From contig OX620685.1 in NCBI GenBank assembly GCA_951635545.1, forward strand, positions 2,170,001 through 2,234,000: a stretch of 64,000 nt of DNA. Direction: 5' to 3'. The DNA comes from CAG-873 sp910578365. Lineage in GTDB: Bacteria; Bacteroidota; Bacteroidia; Bacteroidales; Muribaculaceae. The notes below the pieces were generated by a model, which made no database searches, was not told the DNA's origin, and was given only the letters and a program-made list of their open reading frames with translations. Positions 26,031 through 33,977 of this stretch are shown here, in pieces. Within the stretch, counting starts at the first letter, position 1. Each line of letters begins with the position of its first letter. The position numbers and the translations under genes were made by a program.

Positions 26031-26147
26031 TGTGGCGTCCTGAAAAATATTGACGGGTCAGAGGGTTTGAGATTATGAATGAATGTTAAACAGTCCGAAG
26101 ACTGTGGAGACATGCAGGTATGAGCCTGAGATCCCCGAGGTTGGGGT

Positions 26148-26181
26148 AAAATCCTCCGGGGCTCGATGCCCCGGGGATTTT
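26148..26181. terminator. Hairpin inside the IS3-type element, downstream of orfB
   Basis: AAAATCC plus CCGGGGC (26148-26162, one bulged T) pairs with GCCCCGG plus GGATTTT (26168-26181) around a five-base loop. It lies about 70 bases after the orfB stop. Both strands show T-rich 3' flanks, so it may stop transcription in either direction. Confidence 0.55.
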
Positions 26182-26250
26182 TGAGACTTGCAGTGCAATC
26201 ACCGTCAGTCCCGTCGGTTGGGGTATGCAAAAGTACTGAAAAATCTTGAC

Positions 26251-27132
26251 TCATGCAGATTTCAGGTAATATTTTTTCCAGAGCTTACGTCCGGGTACCG
26301 CTCCGCGATGCACTTCATCGGGAGTCAGCATGCCGAGACTGAGGTGCGGTCGGCGGGTATGGTAAGTGTTGATTACATCCTCCAGCACCTGCCGTATGTT
26401 GTCCTTCCTTACGTCCATATGCTTCAGAAACTCCTCTTTAAGTATGCCGTTTACCCTTTCGGCAATTCCGTTGTTACGTGGGTCGTGCCCTTCCGTCATG
26501 CTGATTCGGGCGTGGCGTCTACGAAGCATTTCCACGTAGGGTTTGGCACAATACTGAAGTCCCTTGTCCGAGTGGTGTATGGGATGCTGACCTCTCCTGC
26601 ATTGCCTGAAAGCCATCTTCAATGCCGTCATGGCGTTCTCATGCCGCATGTTATCGGCAATCTCCCATCCCACTATTTTCTTCGAATAGGCATCCGTAAT
26701 CAGAAACAGATAGTAAAATGTATTCTGATCAGGAAGCCATATATATGTTATGTCGCTTACCCACAACTGGTTTATGTCATCAGGCGCGAAGTCTTTCCGT
26801 AGATCCGGATAGACCTTCATTCCGTGATCGGAGAAGGTTGTCCTTGTCCTGCGGACTCGGGGACGTATCAGAAGATTATGCCTGTTCATGATATCGAACA
26901 GGCGGTCACGGCCTATGTCGAGACAGAACTCCTTACGTAACCTGTCCTTCATCTTTCTGACTCCGAGTGCCGGAAGATCCTCTCGTATCGAGCGAACGCA
27001 TTCCAGGATGCGGTCTTCGTCAATGGCATCCTTGAACGACCTTTTGAAAAAGGCATACCACGCTTGTTTAGTCACCCCAAGCAACCCGCATGCCTCGCTG
27101 ACACTCAGGTCACGGGACATGCGCAAGCGCAT
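26251..27132 (-). CDS. IS3-family transposase OrfB (DDE integrase domain)
   Basis: This 293-residue protein has an N-terminal helical region (ACGLLGVTKQAWYAFFKR), an HTH_21-like segment, and an rve-type integrase core. The catalytic triad is visible as D in QLWVSDITYIW, D in IHHSDKGLQY and E in NNGIAERVNGILKEEF, the DD(35)E pattern of IS3. In this family OrfB is made mainly as an OrfAB fusion by -1 frameshifting. The ATG at 27132 follows the orfA stop by two bases, but the same frame is open back to the A7 tract at 27150-27156. It is intact with no premature stops. Confidence 0.93.
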   Translation of the reverse strand: MRLRMSRDLSVSEACGLLGVTKQAWYAFFKRSFKDAIDEDRILECVRSIREDLPALGVRKMKDRLRKEFCLDIGRDRLFDIMNRHNLLIRPRVRRTRTTFSDHGMKVYPDLRKDFAPDDINQLWVSDITYIWLPDQNTFYYLFLITDAYSKKIVGWEIADNMRHENAMTALKMAFRQCRRGQHPIHHSDKGLQYCAKPYVEMLRRRHARISMTEGHDPRNNGIAERVNGILKEEFLKHMDVRKDNIRQVLEDVINTYHTRRPHLSLGMLTPDEVHRGAVPGRKLWKKYYLKSA

Positions 27133-27134
27133 GG

Positions 27135-27635
27135 CTACTTGGTAGTTGATTTTTTTGACTGCGCAGGCTTTACAAGCTTCTTGTATTCGGCGATGACACC
27201 ACTCTGGAACTCTTCACGCAGCTCTGCCTTTTTCCTGTCAGCCTCCAGTTTCTCTATCTTTCTGGTGGCGGCGTTTAACTTGCGTGTTAGATCCAGTATG
27301 GTCTGCTCGGTATCCGTGAGCCTGGTAGTGGGAGAGGTTTTCTTTGTCATTCCTTTCTTTTTTGTCGTTTGTGCCGGAGTTGCCAGGGACGATATGGCCT
27401 TTGTTGTCCGGCATCCGGAGCCGGGAATTAATGCTCCCGTCATGCGGCGCAGCCATTTGCTGATGCTTGACCGTGTGCCGCGATAGTCCGGGATTGCATT
27501 TACTATTGTAAACAATGTCCCGACCGCAAAATTGTATTCCTCGTCAATCTGACTGAAACTTTTTCCGCTGCTGTGCCAGGCATTGATTGCCGAAATCTGA
27601 GATTCGTCCCAGAATTTTTTGTTTTCTTCACACAT
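27135..27635 (-). CDS. IS3-family transposase OrfA (DNA-binding subunit)
   Basis: The 166-residue protein combines an N-terminal helix-turn-helix-like region (WDESQISAINAWHSSGKSFS) with a C-terminal heptad stretch (LTDTEQTILDLTRKLNAATR and on to the end) that looks like the leucine-zipper used for multimerisation in IS3 OrfA proteins. It binds the terminal repeats and joins OrfB by -1 frameshift at 27150-27156. It is longer than the ~100 residues common for OrfA, because of a Lys/Thr-rich middle segment (about 85-110). Confidence 0.82.
   Translation of the reverse strand: MCEENKKFWDESQISAINAWHSSGKSFSQIDEEYNFAVGTLFTIVNAIPDYRGTRSSISKWLRRMTGALIPGSGCRTTKAISSLATPAQTTKKKGMTKKTSPTTRLTDTEQTILDLTRKLNAATRKIEKLEADRKKAELREEFQSGVIAEYKKLVKPAQSKKSTTK
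27150..27156 (-). other. A7 slippery site for programmed -1 frameshift (OrfA-OrfB)
   Basis: On the minus strand the heptamer AAAAAAA falls in the orfA frame as TCA AAA AAA TCA. Slipping back one base after the second AAA continues as ATC AAC TAC CAA GTA GCC and then into the orfB ATG frame without a stop, giving one OrfAB polypeptide. IS3 elements normally use A-rich heptamers like this. Confidence 0.8.
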
Positions 27636-27685
27636 TTTACTAAAAAATGTTGAATCTGACGGTCAACACTTTTCCGGACTAGACA

Positions 27686-28483
27686 GTGCGCGGCATAGAG
27701 TCGTGGCTTGGCGGCTTGCTGCTGTACTCTACATCCGTGGCTCTGATAGGCAGCGACAGCGAAAAGCCCCTGACAGTAGGGGCTGTAGCCGCCGACCTCG
27801 AATCGGTGACAGGACGACTACGCGCAGTGGCCAAAGCCAAGTCGCTCATAGCATGGCTGCGCGAGGCTATAAAGGCGCGTGAGCGTCTGTTGGACGAAGT
27901 CGAGGCATATACACTCGAGGATTTCTGCCGCGACCGAGGCATCGACTTGCCTAAGCCTCCGCAAATGGGCAAGTCGCTCAGCGAAGACGATTATTACGCA
28001 TCGTTGTCGGTGGCCGAGCGCAACCGCTATTACGAACTCGAAACCCTGGCCGCTGTGATAGGCGAAGCCATACACCCCGGCGGCAGTCTGGCGAATGCAC
28101 GCGAGGCCCTGGAGCACCGCTTGCAGGCTCCGAACGAAGTGAAAGGCAACGGACGCGACGCTCTTATCTACACCTATACACCTACAGTAGCGCCCGAAAC
28201 GGTCGATGACCTTTACTTCAGCCTGCAGAAACTGCACCGCGAAACACAGGCGTCGCTGAACAGCATTAAATTTGAATGTGAAAAGGCGGTGAAGTCATCT
28301 CTGCTGTCCGCAAAGACCGAATACGCCAATGCCACCAAGGCCTACTCGGAACGCCTCGAAGTGCTTCGGGCCGAATTGTCGAAATACCGCAGCGAGCAAG
28401 CCCGTGCCATAGGCGACTACAAGATTGTAATACCCGAATCGCTGCGGTCAATTTATGACGAAGTATCGCATTTAGGCAAATAG
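27686..28483 (+). pseudogene. 3' fragment (264 codons after the duplication) of the gene split by the IS3-type element
   Basis: The frame from 27689 to the stop at 28483 is the rest of the gene beginning at 25938. The GTG at 27686-27688, which could be taken as a start codon, is only the second copy of the 3 bp target duplication. The restored protein would have 295 residues: a short N-terminal block, an alanine/lysine/glutamate-rich helical part with LIAWLREAIKARERLLDEVE near residue 80, a Pro-rich turn (LPKPPQM), and a C-terminal third with long charged helices likely to form a coiled coil. No catalytic motif, signal peptide or membrane helix is visible, and I do not recognise the family. 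Whether the fragment is still translated from its GTG is unknown. Confidence 0.7.
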
Positions 28484-28813
28484 TTTATAGGCTGTGGCAG
28501 GCCTGACGGTAGCCCGTTTGCGGCGTCGGCAGGCCGAATATCGGCTGACGGTGCATTCATTATATATGAAATCGAAATCCAAGGGCGCCACTCTGTGGCT
28601 GCCAACGGAAGGAAACAAGCAAAAAAAGAGTTTGTCCGCGACTGCAAATCTCGAAGCGGGGGCGCCGGACGAGTGCGCCTGCCCGCACGCCGGTGAAAGC
28701 CTGACGGCCGGAGGCAGTTCTTGTTCTCGAGCAGTCGGCGGGTTATTGATATGGTTCTCGTTTTAGATATTGTATGCACCGCCTTGCGGTAGCCACAGCC
28801 TTCTCATAATGAT
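28484..28813. other. Intergenic region without a recognisable gene
   Basis: About 330 bases separate the broken gene from the terminator at 28814. Short frames exist on both strands, but their codon usage and products (runs of Ser, Lys and Gly) do not resemble proteins. No promoter box, tRNA or repeat was found. Confidence 0.5.
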
Positions 28814-28841
28814 AGAGGGGCGCCATCAATGGCGCCCCTCT
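28814..28841. terminator. Bidirectional terminator between convergent genes
   Basis: AGAGGGGCGCC (28814-28824) pairs perfectly with GGCGCCCCTCT (28831-28841) across a six-base loop. It lies 36 bases beyond the stop of the minus-strand T9SS cargo gene and downstream of the broken plus-strand gene. Confidence 0.75.
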
Positions 28842-28877
28842 GTTGGTTTAATTATAGGTGTTATGTAGAGTGTGCGA

Positions 28878-31800
28878 TTATCGGGTTACGGCAATCTTCT
28901 TGACCATACATTCCTGTCCGGATACAACTTCAACGATAAGAATGCCCTCGCCAAAGCCCTGTACTGGTATCACGTTGCGGCCACGATACTCGCCGACAAG
29001 TGTGCCGGCTGCTGAATATACGCGGCAGATTTCGTATTCGCCATCGATGGTGATGCCGCTGTCTTTCGAATATCTGATGCCTATGCTGCTGTCTGCAGCA
29101 GCGTTCTCTACACCTGTGCGTTCCGACATAAAGAACGACACGTTGGGCAGGGTGTGGTAGCTGCCGTTAGGCTCCTGAGTGAAATCGAATCGGTCGGCTC
29201 CACGGTAAAGACAGGTGTGGAAAAGCGGATTGCTCAACGAAAATTCAGCCTCGAAGTATGCAGGAGTCATGGTTTCGCTGTCGTGGCGGGTGAATACACA
29301 GAGGTTGCCGCCGGTATAATGGAACGGCGTGTCGAACAGAATGGCGACAGTCTTGTTGGCCGGGTTAATCTCGATACGTCCCTCATACACAGGAGTAAGA
29401 AGTTCTTCCTCAATCATTACGTTGTCGTAGAAGTCTTTCTTGTCAACGCAGGCAAGCGCTACCTCGAAATTGACCGAACTTACGGTCTGTTCCATAGCCG
29501 TGTAGATGTAGTATACAATAGCCTTGATGTCGGCATTGGTGTAATCACCCATTCTTTCGGCGGGATATATTGTCTGAACCGCACTGTGCGGGTATGTACC
29601 GTAGAACGGCGCGTATCCGGTGCCTGAGGTTCCGTCCTTTATGTGCAGCATTTTGCCGCTTCCGAATACAGTTACAGTGAATTCCCGGCCAAGGTTATTG
29701 TCGTTGTTGCTGTCGCCTTCCAGCACTACACGCGGTCTGACGGTTACTACGCCTTCGTTTGCCGGAGTCCATCCGATGTTGACAGTTTGGGTCATCTGGC
29801 TCTTTATGGGGGTGGTATATTCGCAGGAAGCCACGGCATAACCTTCCTCATCCACAAGCTCTACGGTAAATTTTTCGACAGTATTGTATCCGTTGTTTGT
29901 GACATCGACCAGATAGATTGATTCGGTGCCTGTATTGGCTATAGTATTGCCGTTTAAGTCGTTGGCCGACATGTCGGTTTCAGCTACTTCCTGGACAGAG
30001 AACTTATAGAACTGCAAGGGCATAGCGTTGCGGGCCTGAAATCCGAAGCAGTAAGGGCCTGATTCAGCTACGGTGAAAGGCACTGCGTGCATCACCCATT
30101 CTATGTCGTTGGTTTCGCCGTCGGTTTCGGCAAGTTTTACGGTCATGCTTTCTGGTGTCTGTTTTTTGCCTATAGCCAGTGTGGTATTGGCGGGGAAGTG
30201 GCTGCCCAGCAGACGCAGGTCGTATTTCACCACGTAGAGCTTTCCGGCTTCAAGAGCTATCGAGGGTGAAATAATCCAGTCATTGACAGTGGTTTCTGGA
30301 TTAAGGATATTCTCCGGATAGTAGCGGAAGAAGCTGTCGTATGTTCCGGCCCAGCCGGTGTTGTGTACATACCATGAATATTCGTCCTGGTCGAGGTTGA
30401 AGATTTTCCACTGGTTCACCTGGTCTTTGTCGTTGAGGTTGGCGTCAAACGGTACCTGATGGGGATTGCCTGCCACAACAGGCTGTGATGCTCCGGTGCC
30501 ACCTTTGCCGGCAGAAGTCGATGCGGTCACTTCGTAGTAGTAACCGTGCATATCGCTGATGTCGTTGTCGGTAAGCGAGGTTGCGGTAGAGTTTTCGAGC
30601 AGCATAGCACCGTCGGGGGCGCGGCGTACGCTGTAGACAAGCTGACCGGCGTCAATCCATCCGCCGTGAAGTCCGCTCTGCGGAGCTGTCCAGCTCACGC
30701 TTACTGAATTGGCATCGTCGTTAGCCGCTGCCATTACGGCCGGAGCAGCCGGCACATCCTCGCCAATCCAGATTTCAGAGGCGAAAGTACGGCGTCCTTC
30801 AGCTACGTCGTTTGACGCTGCAACGCTGTAAGTGTGGTTGCCTGCAGGAACATCGGTGTCGGTCCATGATGCAGTGGCTCCTGCATCGAGGCCTGTTATG
30901 GTGGTTACAGTTACGTCGTCGCGGTAAATGACAATATCGACTTTGGCCAAATCGTCGCCACCGGCAGTCTTTGACGGGTTTTTCCAAGTAAGTTCAGCTG
31001 TCGGGACACCTGAAGCTCCGGCAGTGACGGCAAGATCCTCCACAATGGCCGGCGCGCCTTTAGGCAGCGGATTCGAGTCGATGTAGAGGCCTATGATTTC
31101 GCTGTCGGTGCCTATTGCGCCGACAGCTTCCTTTTCGTAAGTCCAGTTGGGAGTACGCAGGAATTTTATGAGTTTTGAAATGCCGTTTCCGCTGTTATCA
31201 GCAGTATACGAAGCCCAGTATGATACACCCTTGCCGAAGTCGTGCGCCATAGACTGCACTCCGAGAGGAGTTATCTCCATGTCGAGCAGTTCATAATTGA
31301 GGTAGCCGCCCCACTTCGAAACCTCCCACAGCATGCCGTTTTCGTCGATGCCTATCAGAGAGCCATCGGCATCAGCCATCAGCGACACAAGCATATGCTC
31401 CTCCTGTTGTCCAACCAGAGTGGCATCGCCGGTAGCAGGGTCGATTGTGAAAATGCCGAACGGAGCGTTAGCCTCGTCTCCCTCCACTTCGGCATCGTTC
31501 ATGTTGTATCCGGCGGCATATATCTGTCCGGATGTGGGGTCGTAAGTTATGTCGGAATAAATGATATTGCCTGCGAGGTCAAATTTCCAGTCGTAAGTCT
31601 TCACTTCCTTTATCGTCATGGTGTTCATGTCGAGGGTGAGGAACTTCGAAGCCAGAATGCCGTCGTCGGAATGTATGATGTAATACACATTGTCGTGGCA
31701 AGTGGCCGCAGTGATGTTGTAGTTCGACAAATCGAACAGTTCTTCTTCTTCCGAAGGATTGTCGACCGGGAATGACACGAGCCGCCCGGAACTTGCAGTA

Positions 31801-31916
31801 GTGGAATACACACGTATTCCGTATGCCATGCTTGGCCTGGATGACTCTTGACCGGATGCTGCAGTTGCTCCGGCAAGCAGCGTGGCTGTGATAAGGCTGG
31901 TTGTAAATCTGTTCAT
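28878..31916 (-). CDS. T9SS-secreted protein with propeller-like, fibronectin III and choice-of-anchor J domains
   Basis: This 1012-residue secreted protein has a signal peptide at residues 1-22 and a beta-propeller-like N-terminal region (about 25-290) including FGIFTIDPATGDATLVG. Two fibronectin III modules (about 295-385 and 390-480) follow. A jelly-roll choice-of-anchor J block with DWIISPSIALEAGKLY lies near 490-650, a CARDB-like module near 655-755, and an unassigned region up to about 920. The last ~75 residues, ending MVKKIAVTR, look like a T9SS type A sorting domain. It is a paralogue in architecture of the 1522-residue protein at 4109-8677, with a shorter module set. A -7 box lies at 31980-31987. 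The AraC-type regulator gene immediately upstream on the same strand may control it; that is inference from position. Confidence 0.83.
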   Translation of the reverse strand: MNRFTTSLITATLLAGATAASGQESSRPSMAYGIRVYSTTASSGRLVSFPVDNPSEEEELFDLSNYNITAATCHDNVYYIIHSDDGILASKFLTLDMNTMTIKEVKTYDWKFDLAGNIIYSDITYDPTSGQIYAAGYNMNDAEVEGDEANAPFGIFTIDPATGDATLVGQQEEHMLVSLMADADGSLIGIDENGMLWEVSKWGGYLNYELLDMEITPLGVQSMAHDFGKGVSYWASYTADNSGNGISKLIKFLRTPNWTYEKEAVGAIGTDSEIIGLYIDSNPLPKGAPAIVEDLAVTAGASGVPTAELTWKNPSKTAGGDDLAKVDIVIYRDDVTVTTITGLDAGATASWTDTDVPAGNHTYSVAASNDVAEGRRTFASEIWIGEDVPAAPAVMAAANDDANSVSVSWTAPQSGLHGGWIDAGQLVYSVRRAPDGAMLLENSTATSLTDNDISDMHGYYYEVTASTSAGKGGTGASQPVVAGNPHQVPFDANLNDKDQVNQWKIFNLDQDEYSWYVHNTGWAGTYDSFFRYYPENILNPETTVNDWIISPSIALEAGKLYVVKYDLRLLGSHFPANTTLAIGKKQTPESMTVKLAETDGETNDIEWVMHAVPFTVAESGPYCFGFQARNAMPLQFYKFSVQEVAETDMSANDLNGNTIANTGTESIYLVDVTNNGYNTVEKFTVELVDEEGYAVASCEYTTPIKSQMTQTVNIGWTPANEGVVTVRPRVVLEGDSNNDNNLGREFTVTVFGSGKMLHIKDGTSGTGYAPFYGTYPHSAVQTIYPAERMGDYTNADIKAIVYYIYTAMEQTVSSVNFEVALACVDKKDFYDNVMIEEELLTPVYEGRIEINPANKTVAILFDTPFHYTGGNLCVFTRHDSETMTPAYFEAEFSLSNPLFHTCLYRGADRFDFTQEPNGSYHTLPNVSFFMSERTGVENAAADSSIGIRYSKDSGITIDGEYEICRVYSAAGTLVGEYRGRNVIPVQGFGEGILIVEVVSGQECMVKKIAVTR

Positions 31917-31979
31917 GTTTATTGGTTTATAATTGTGATTGTCTGTGTGTGATTGTTCGACTGTATGTTATTTTGCTTG

Positions 31980-31987
31980 CAAATATA
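31980..31987 (-). promoter_or_regulatory. -7 box for the 1012-residue T9SS cargo gene
   Basis: The minus strand reads TATATTTG, 63 bases before the ATG at 31916. No good TTTG is at 19-21 bases upstream (only TTTC at a 23-base spacing), as would fit an activator-dependent promoter. Confidence 0.5.
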
Positions 31988-32085
31988 GTGTATGTTTCTG
32001 TAGAGTGAGCGAAAATAGGCGTAAAATAAGTCTTAAATTCAGTATTCAGAACAAAATTCAGGCAATTGTGTATGTGCGGTCCGGC

Positions 32086-33891
32086 CTATAGCCGGTTCTC
32101 GAGGCTGCGGTTAGCCTGGCGTATGAACTCGGTTGTGGTCATTCCGGTCACAGCCTTGAATACGGTCGAAAAGTGTGTTCTTGATTTGTAGCCTACATTT
32201 TCGGCTACTGCAGCTATCGTAGGTCTGATGCCTGGAGCAGTGAGCTGGCGGCATGCTTCGGCTATGCGATATTCGCCCACAAAGGTACTGAAACTTTTTC
32301 CGGTAAATGAATTAATGGCCTGTGATAAGCGCCGTGAATGTATTCCGGATATGTGCGACAATGTTTCGATGGTGAAATCAGGATTGTAGATTTCGCGGTT
32401 TTCAGCCATAATCTGCCTGATACGCTCGAATGTGGTGTAGGCCTCGTCGGTACAGTCTTTTTTCTTTTTGCCCGGTTCCGTTCTGCCGTCGGTGTCGTTT
32501 GTCGGAGTCATCCGACAGTCTTCGCTGTCTGAGTCGGGCGAATTATTATGAGCCGCCTGAACCGTCCGGACAAAAACCGGCGAAGACGACGACAGAGCGT
32601 CGGCAAGCTCAATGTTTTTATAAAAAAGGCTCGCGTTTGTTTCCCTCAGCATGCGGTTTTTGCGGAATATCCACAGCAACATCAGCAAGATGGCTACCGC
32701 GCTGACTCCCAGGGTAAGCATTATGGTCTGCTGTTTGTTTTGCTTTATTATGAGTATCTGTCGTTCAGCCTCGTTCTGTTTCAGTCGGTTTTCCATTTCC
32801 GACACTTTCCATTCTTCTTCAATGTTTCTGAGCAGGCCGTATTTATGTGAGTTGTAGAGCGAGTCGCGGACTTTCATGGCGCGGAACTCGCAATCCCGGG
32901 CCCGCGATGTATTGCCTGTAAGTCGGAGGTAGGCGGCTTTTTCCTTGTACAGGAAGTCATAGAGGTCGAACAGACCGTTCGGCGTTATTATCGTTTCGGC
33001 TTCCGACAAGCGCTTGGCTGTGCCGGGTACGTCGTTGATTTTCAGACGCAGATGCGAGGAAATCAGCAACGCAATCGCATGATAGCGGAGTATGGTTATG
33101 TCGGGGTTGTCGGGAGTGGCGAATGTCCGGTCGGTCAGGGCTATGTCAGCGAGCCTTGATGCTGCCGCATAGTCGTTGTTGTCGATGTGGTCCATGGCAC
33201 CGAGAATCTGTCGGCAGAATCTTACGAGAACAGAAGTGTCGGGAACCTCAGCCCTGCGGAAGAGTTCGCGTTCTCTTCTTATTGATGGCACGGAGTCGTT
33301 AAGAATTGAGATCCAGGCCAGATTGGCAAACGAATAACCTATCTTGCGGATGTCTTTACGGAGCGAAACATCAAAACCTTTCTTGAGATAATACGATGCT
33401 TTCGACAGGTCGTTGTAGCTGGTGTAGATGTCGGCGAAGGTATAGTAGATGTCGGTCAGCGCAAAGCCATCGTTGTCCCGGCCGTGAGCCTCGCAGATGC
33501 CGGCGCTGTTCATCAGGCTTACAAGAGCCTGTTGGGCGTTGCCGTACTCATAATAATATATGTGGCCGATGTTGGAATATATTCTTGCCAGGCTTTCCCA
33601 CTCGTCGGCGGTGAAATTATCCGTGGGGCGTTTGAGTGCCGTTCGGTACCACAGCAAGGCGGTGTGCGGGTCTTTCTGTTCAAGAAACACCGACCGGCCC
33701 TTATGCCTTATCTGGTCAACCGACATGCCTTTTGACAGGTGCAGCAGGCTGTCGAAGTCGGCTGTGGCTTCGGCAGCGGGTTTTGCGCTTGCGGTGCCGA
33801 GTACAGACACTACGAAACAGACTGATAGAAGTATCACTCGTCGCACAGTCGGGATTGCAAGTTGGGAGATGTATTTCTTAAATATATCCAT
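32086..33891 (-). CDS. TPR-containing, membrane-spanning AraC-type transcriptional regulator
   Basis: This 601-residue one-piece sensor-regulator starts with a signal/anchor (MDIFKKYISQLAIPTVRRVI and a hydrophobic stretch ending about residue 35). A periplasmic array of TPR-like helices (about 50-370) follows, then a coiled linker, a transmembrane helix (TIMLTLGVSAVAILLMLLWIF, about residues 390-410), a Ser/Asp-rich cytoplasmic linker and a C-terminal AraC/XylS DNA-binding domain (about 490-590, two helix-turn-helix units; GYKSRTHFSTVFKAVTGMT is the second). Bacteroidales use such proteins to read periplasmic or envelope signals. I use the start at 33891: it begins the anchor and lies 39 bases after the -7 box, while the in-frame ATG at 33960 would fall on the -33 element. 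The target is unknown; the secreted-protein gene downstream is the first candidate. Confidence 0.78.
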   Translation of the reverse strand: MDIFKKYISQLAIPTVRRVILLSVCFVVSVLGTASAKPAAEATADFDSLLHLSKGMSVDQIRHKGRSVFLEQKDPHTALLWYRTALKRPTDNFTADEWESLARIYSNIGHIYYYEYGNAQQALVSLMNSAGICEAHGRDNDGFALTDIYYTFADIYTSYNDLSKASYYLKKGFDVSLRKDIRKIGYSFANLAWISILNDSVPSIRRERELFRRAEVPDTSVLVRFCRQILGAMDHIDNNDYAAASRLADIALTDRTFATPDNPDITILRYHAIALLISSHLRLKINDVPGTAKRLSEAETIITPNGLFDLYDFLYKEKAAYLRLTGNTSRARDCEFRAMKVRDSLYNSHKYGLLRNIEEEWKVSEMENRLKQNEAERQILIIKQNKQQTIMLTLGVSAVAILLMLLWIFRKNRMLRETNASLFYKNIELADALSSSSPVFVRTVQAAHNNSPDSDSEDCRMTPTNDTDGRTEPGKKKKDCTDEAYTTFERIRQIMAENREIYNPDFTIETLSHISGIHSRRLSQAINSFTGKSFSTFVGEYRIAEACRQLTAPGIRPTIAAVAENVGYKSRTHFSTVFKAVTGMTTTEFIRQANRSLENRL

Positions 33892-33929
33892 AAAATCGGA
33901 GCCGCAGTCTGTATTCCCGGAATAGACTG

Positions 33930-33960
33930 CAAAGGTACTCAAAAAGATTCGACCTTCCAA
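33930..33960 (-). promoter_or_regulatory. Promoter of the TPR/AraC regulator gene
   Basis: On the minus strand TTGG (33960-33957), 19 bases, TACCTTTG (33937-33930). The -7 box is an exact TAnnTTTG; the -33 box is a three-of-four match. The ISAs1-type element ends 18 bases upstream of the -33 box, so any activator site there has been replaced. Confidence 0.6.
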
Positions 33961-33977
33961 GCATAATCATATATAAT

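Larger units (their letters stand above)
26031..27685. mobile_element. Complete IS3-family insertion sequence, 1655 bp
   Basis: Imperfect 24 bp inverted repeats begin 5'-TGT and end ACA-3': 26031-26054 and 27662-27685 match at 18 of 24 positions, including GTCC and TTGAC. A 3 bp target duplication, GTG, flanks the element at 26028-26030 and 27686-27688. It carries orfA and orfB on the minus strand with an A7 slippery site between them, the standard IS3 plan. The insertion splits an unknown gene within codon 31, as shown by the restored frame. Confidence 0.9.

Noticed and set aside
28494..28766. A 90-codon plus-strand frame in the gap after the broken gene
   Set aside because: The product is low-complexity, Ser/Lys/Gly-rich, with no promoter and no resemblance to a known family.
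33892..33960. A start at 33960 for the TPR/AraC regulator
   Set aside because: That ATG falls on the -33 region, upstream of the -7 box at 33930-33937, so it would precede the transcript start.
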